Source: Phytoseiulus persimilis (lineage: Eukaryota; Arthropoda; Arachnida; Mesostigmata; Phytoseiidae). From it: a stretch of DNA of 64,000 nt. The notes beneath the pieces are model-generated. The model was not told where the DNA came from, searched no databases, and saw only the letters and a list, made by a program, of their open reading frames with translations. This document shows positions 62,017-64,000 of this stretch, piece by piece. Where the stretch lies: the NCBI GenBank assembly GCA_037576195.1, contig CM075102.1:49410745-49474744 (forward strand). The letters run 5' to 3'. Every line of letters begins with the position of its first letter. Position 1 is the first letter of the stretch. Made by a program: the position numbers and the translations under genes.

Positions 62017-64000
62017 AGCAATACGAAATTGAGAATTTTTTTTTCGAAGACGACGGCAGTGCAAAGCACCGCCCCGAGAGCCCCGGTCCCGTCGGTTCTC
62101 TTTTTTCTTCGCTTCCAGCGATCGTCGCAGCCACCACCTGCTAACGAAGATCTCGGGAACAATGTCAATTATTCAATTCGCAAACGTTATTTCGTCAAAT
62201 GAGTTATCACAGAAGACCTCGTCCCGGCTCTCGCCGTCGCGGTTCACCGCTCGCTCCACTTTGCCGTGTGCTGAATAAAACGAGAGCTCCGAAAGAAATC
62301 TCACGGTAGCCTCAGTTCTCGAGAAGCCTCACGAGGAAGAGCCGGCTGCGTCCCGACGTCGAACTTCCCACTTCTTGACAGACAATCCCCGCGATTCTCG
62401 GGTAATCTTTCGGAAGTGGCGGCATCGCGTAGATAATCTGAACAACTTCGTCTCAGAAACGTTTGGTTTAAAAGCTCGAACGGAAACCCGAGTTTCCGCG
62501 ATTGCGATTCCGTCCCAGGCCTCTGCACCCACAGCCTACTCTTTGTCCTCAGCCTCGCGCAGATGAGGTCGTGCGAGGGGTCTGTCCTGGAAAGAAAAAA
62601 CAATCTGAGGTTCTCGGGTCCCCAGTGAAGAACTGTTGATCGCAAACCTGGGTCTCCGCCGCTCGCCTCGGATCATATTCCGCATTCTCCAGCTCCGGAC
62701 GTTTTTGAAGCGTTGAGGCATTTGGAGATGTAAGCCTACAAAAGTCACAAGATACTAGCTAGACACGGCAAAAACCGAACAGCTGGCAGGCTTCGCCAAT
62801 ATTCCTCCTCTCTGCAGCGAACGACCTTCCGAAGCTCGACCACGACCTGAATTCCGCGAGGGACAACGTGCGGGCCTCAGGCTTGGTTGACGACGTGAAA
62901 TGGCCTCAGACTCACAAAGGCAACGATTCGATCGTCCGAAAATGCACGTGACGCTCGCAGGCGATGACAGACGGCCGAAACGCCGACCCCGCGGGAGGGT
63001 CACAGAATGCTTCCGACGGGCATCATTGAGGGCCTCCTCCTTGCCTTGTTTCCCGTCCGAGGAACGCCACGAGGACGCGCCTTCCTGATAAGAAAAGCGG
63101 ACGTTTCTCGTATTTGGATTCTCCGATGCGTCAGGCAGCTTCTCGACGGCATCCGCGAGGATTGCTCTTGACAGAGATTACGAGGTTTTCCGGTGGAGTT
63201 TCCTCGTTAACCAACGAGCGTCGTGAGCACGGGCGCATTCGACGAGATTCGCGTAAATCTCCCTGGAATAAATTACAACGAAAGCGGATTGGAATTTGGT
63301 CGGACCCCAGCTGCTGCCGAGGAAAATCAAATTCAGATATAGTTTTTCTCAGCTCTCGCTCGATGTTTCTCGCTTTCTTCGGAAAATTATTGTTTGTTCG
63401 TCTTCAAACCCGTAAAGTCGATGACGTGACGCTTTCTCGCTTGTTTATCGGATGAGTTCCCGCTGAGCGACTTCCGAAGCAACAACTCGAGCTCTCTTCA
63501 AACTCAGCCGATATCCCAATTACGGAATTGGCCGGGAGAACCCTTCTGCAGGGACTAAATCAGTTGGTGACTTTCACTGCTCCTCTTCGAAGATTTCAAT
63601 ATCAAGCCGTTCGGACCCTCTTCCTGGGTGATGATCCGACGCTTTCCTCTCGAATTCCTCCGGATATGAATTCACTTTGGAACAGCTGAACAGAGATTCC
63701 ACGCAAGAATTTCAAGCAGCAGGAATTGTCTTCCCGGCGTGGAGTAAAGTCGCGGATTGGAACTAGAGGAGCATGGAAACGAACTCGAGGAGGCTTCGCG
63801 AGGAGAATATCATTCCTTTATTTCCTTTCCGAATCGAGTCTGCCTTCTGTCGCCTCGTCTCCGTTCGTCTGAGACGTTTGTCCATGGACGGTCTCCGAAG
63901 ATCTCGTCCCTTATCTGGCTGACATTGCTCGAGCCAGCACGGGCAGCGAGCGCCACGAACGATGTCGTCACCGGGGCCGATTTTGAATATGAGAGCTCCT

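Larger units (their letters stand above)
48052..64000. other. No confident gene; candidate exons only
   Basis: Both strands hold many open frames of chance length. Possible exons with good splice sites but no partner are minus 50430-50705 (acceptor TGAGTGCAG, donor GTGAGA) and plus 51852-52121 (donor GTGAGT). A small ORF with a hydrophobic start is at 56633-56863. No family motif is visible anywhere. The stretch from about 51.9 kb on is richer in CpG and G/C runs, as might surround promoters or 5' exons of genes outside the window. Confidence 0.45.

Noticed and set aside
1-64000. Prokaryotic features: operons, CRISPR arrays, insertion sequences, phage genes
   Set aside because: All recognisable genes have spliceosomal introns and animal homologs; no regularly spaced repeats or IS-type elements were seen.
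1-64000. tRNA and rRNA genes
   Set aside because: I looked for B-box-like GTTCGA motifs with cloverleaf context and for rRNA-like blocks and found none that hold up by eye; a tRNA or covariance-model scan would settle it.

Overview
This is eukaryotic nuclear DNA. Every gene I can support is split by GT-AG introns, mostly 80-560 bp, with AATAAA poly(A) signals close behind the stops. There are no operons, no Shine-Dalgarno logic and no prokaryotic genes. The recognisable proteins (STT3A, N-acetylglucosamine kinase, MAD2, an acid lipase) are animal-like. The compact introns, roughly 50% GC, the style of the lipase and the lineage-specific tetraspan genes suggest an arthropod, most likely a mite or other chelicerate. 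That placement is inference, not proof.

Layout. 1-25.2 kb: no gene I can defend; simple repeats, one perfect hairpin and chance-length ORFs. 25.3-32.1 kb: a tandem duplication carrying two paralogous genes (copies A and B) for membrane proteins with a proline-rich tail, followed by a third four-pass membrane protein gene (C). 32.2-33.9 kb: NAGK on the minus strand, tail to tail with gene C. 34.4-35.3 kb: a three-exon gene of unknown function (D) that I assembled from splice phases; it is divergent from NAGK. 35.6-38.1 kb: STT3A on the minus strand, with a 117-bp in-frame intron. 38.9-43.4 kb: a complete ten-exon acid-lipase gene on the minus strand. Its 2.4-kb first intron carries a 5'-truncated LINE flanked by a perfect 14-bp target-site duplication. 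46-46.4 kb: 3' part of an unidentified gene (E). 47.0-48.1 kb: four-exon MAD2. 48.1-64 kb: no confident gene; a few candidate exons, poly-G runs and a G-quadruplex-type motif.

The recognised genes are housekeeping functions with no common pathway: N-glycosylation in the ER (STT3A), amino-sugar salvage (NAGK), lysosomal or secreted lipid hydrolysis (lipase) and the spindle checkpoint (MAD2). The accessory interest lies in the tetraspan cluster, the lipase with altered catalytic motifs, and repeated cases of short introns that are multiples of three without stops, which make unspliced ORFs look like continuous genes.
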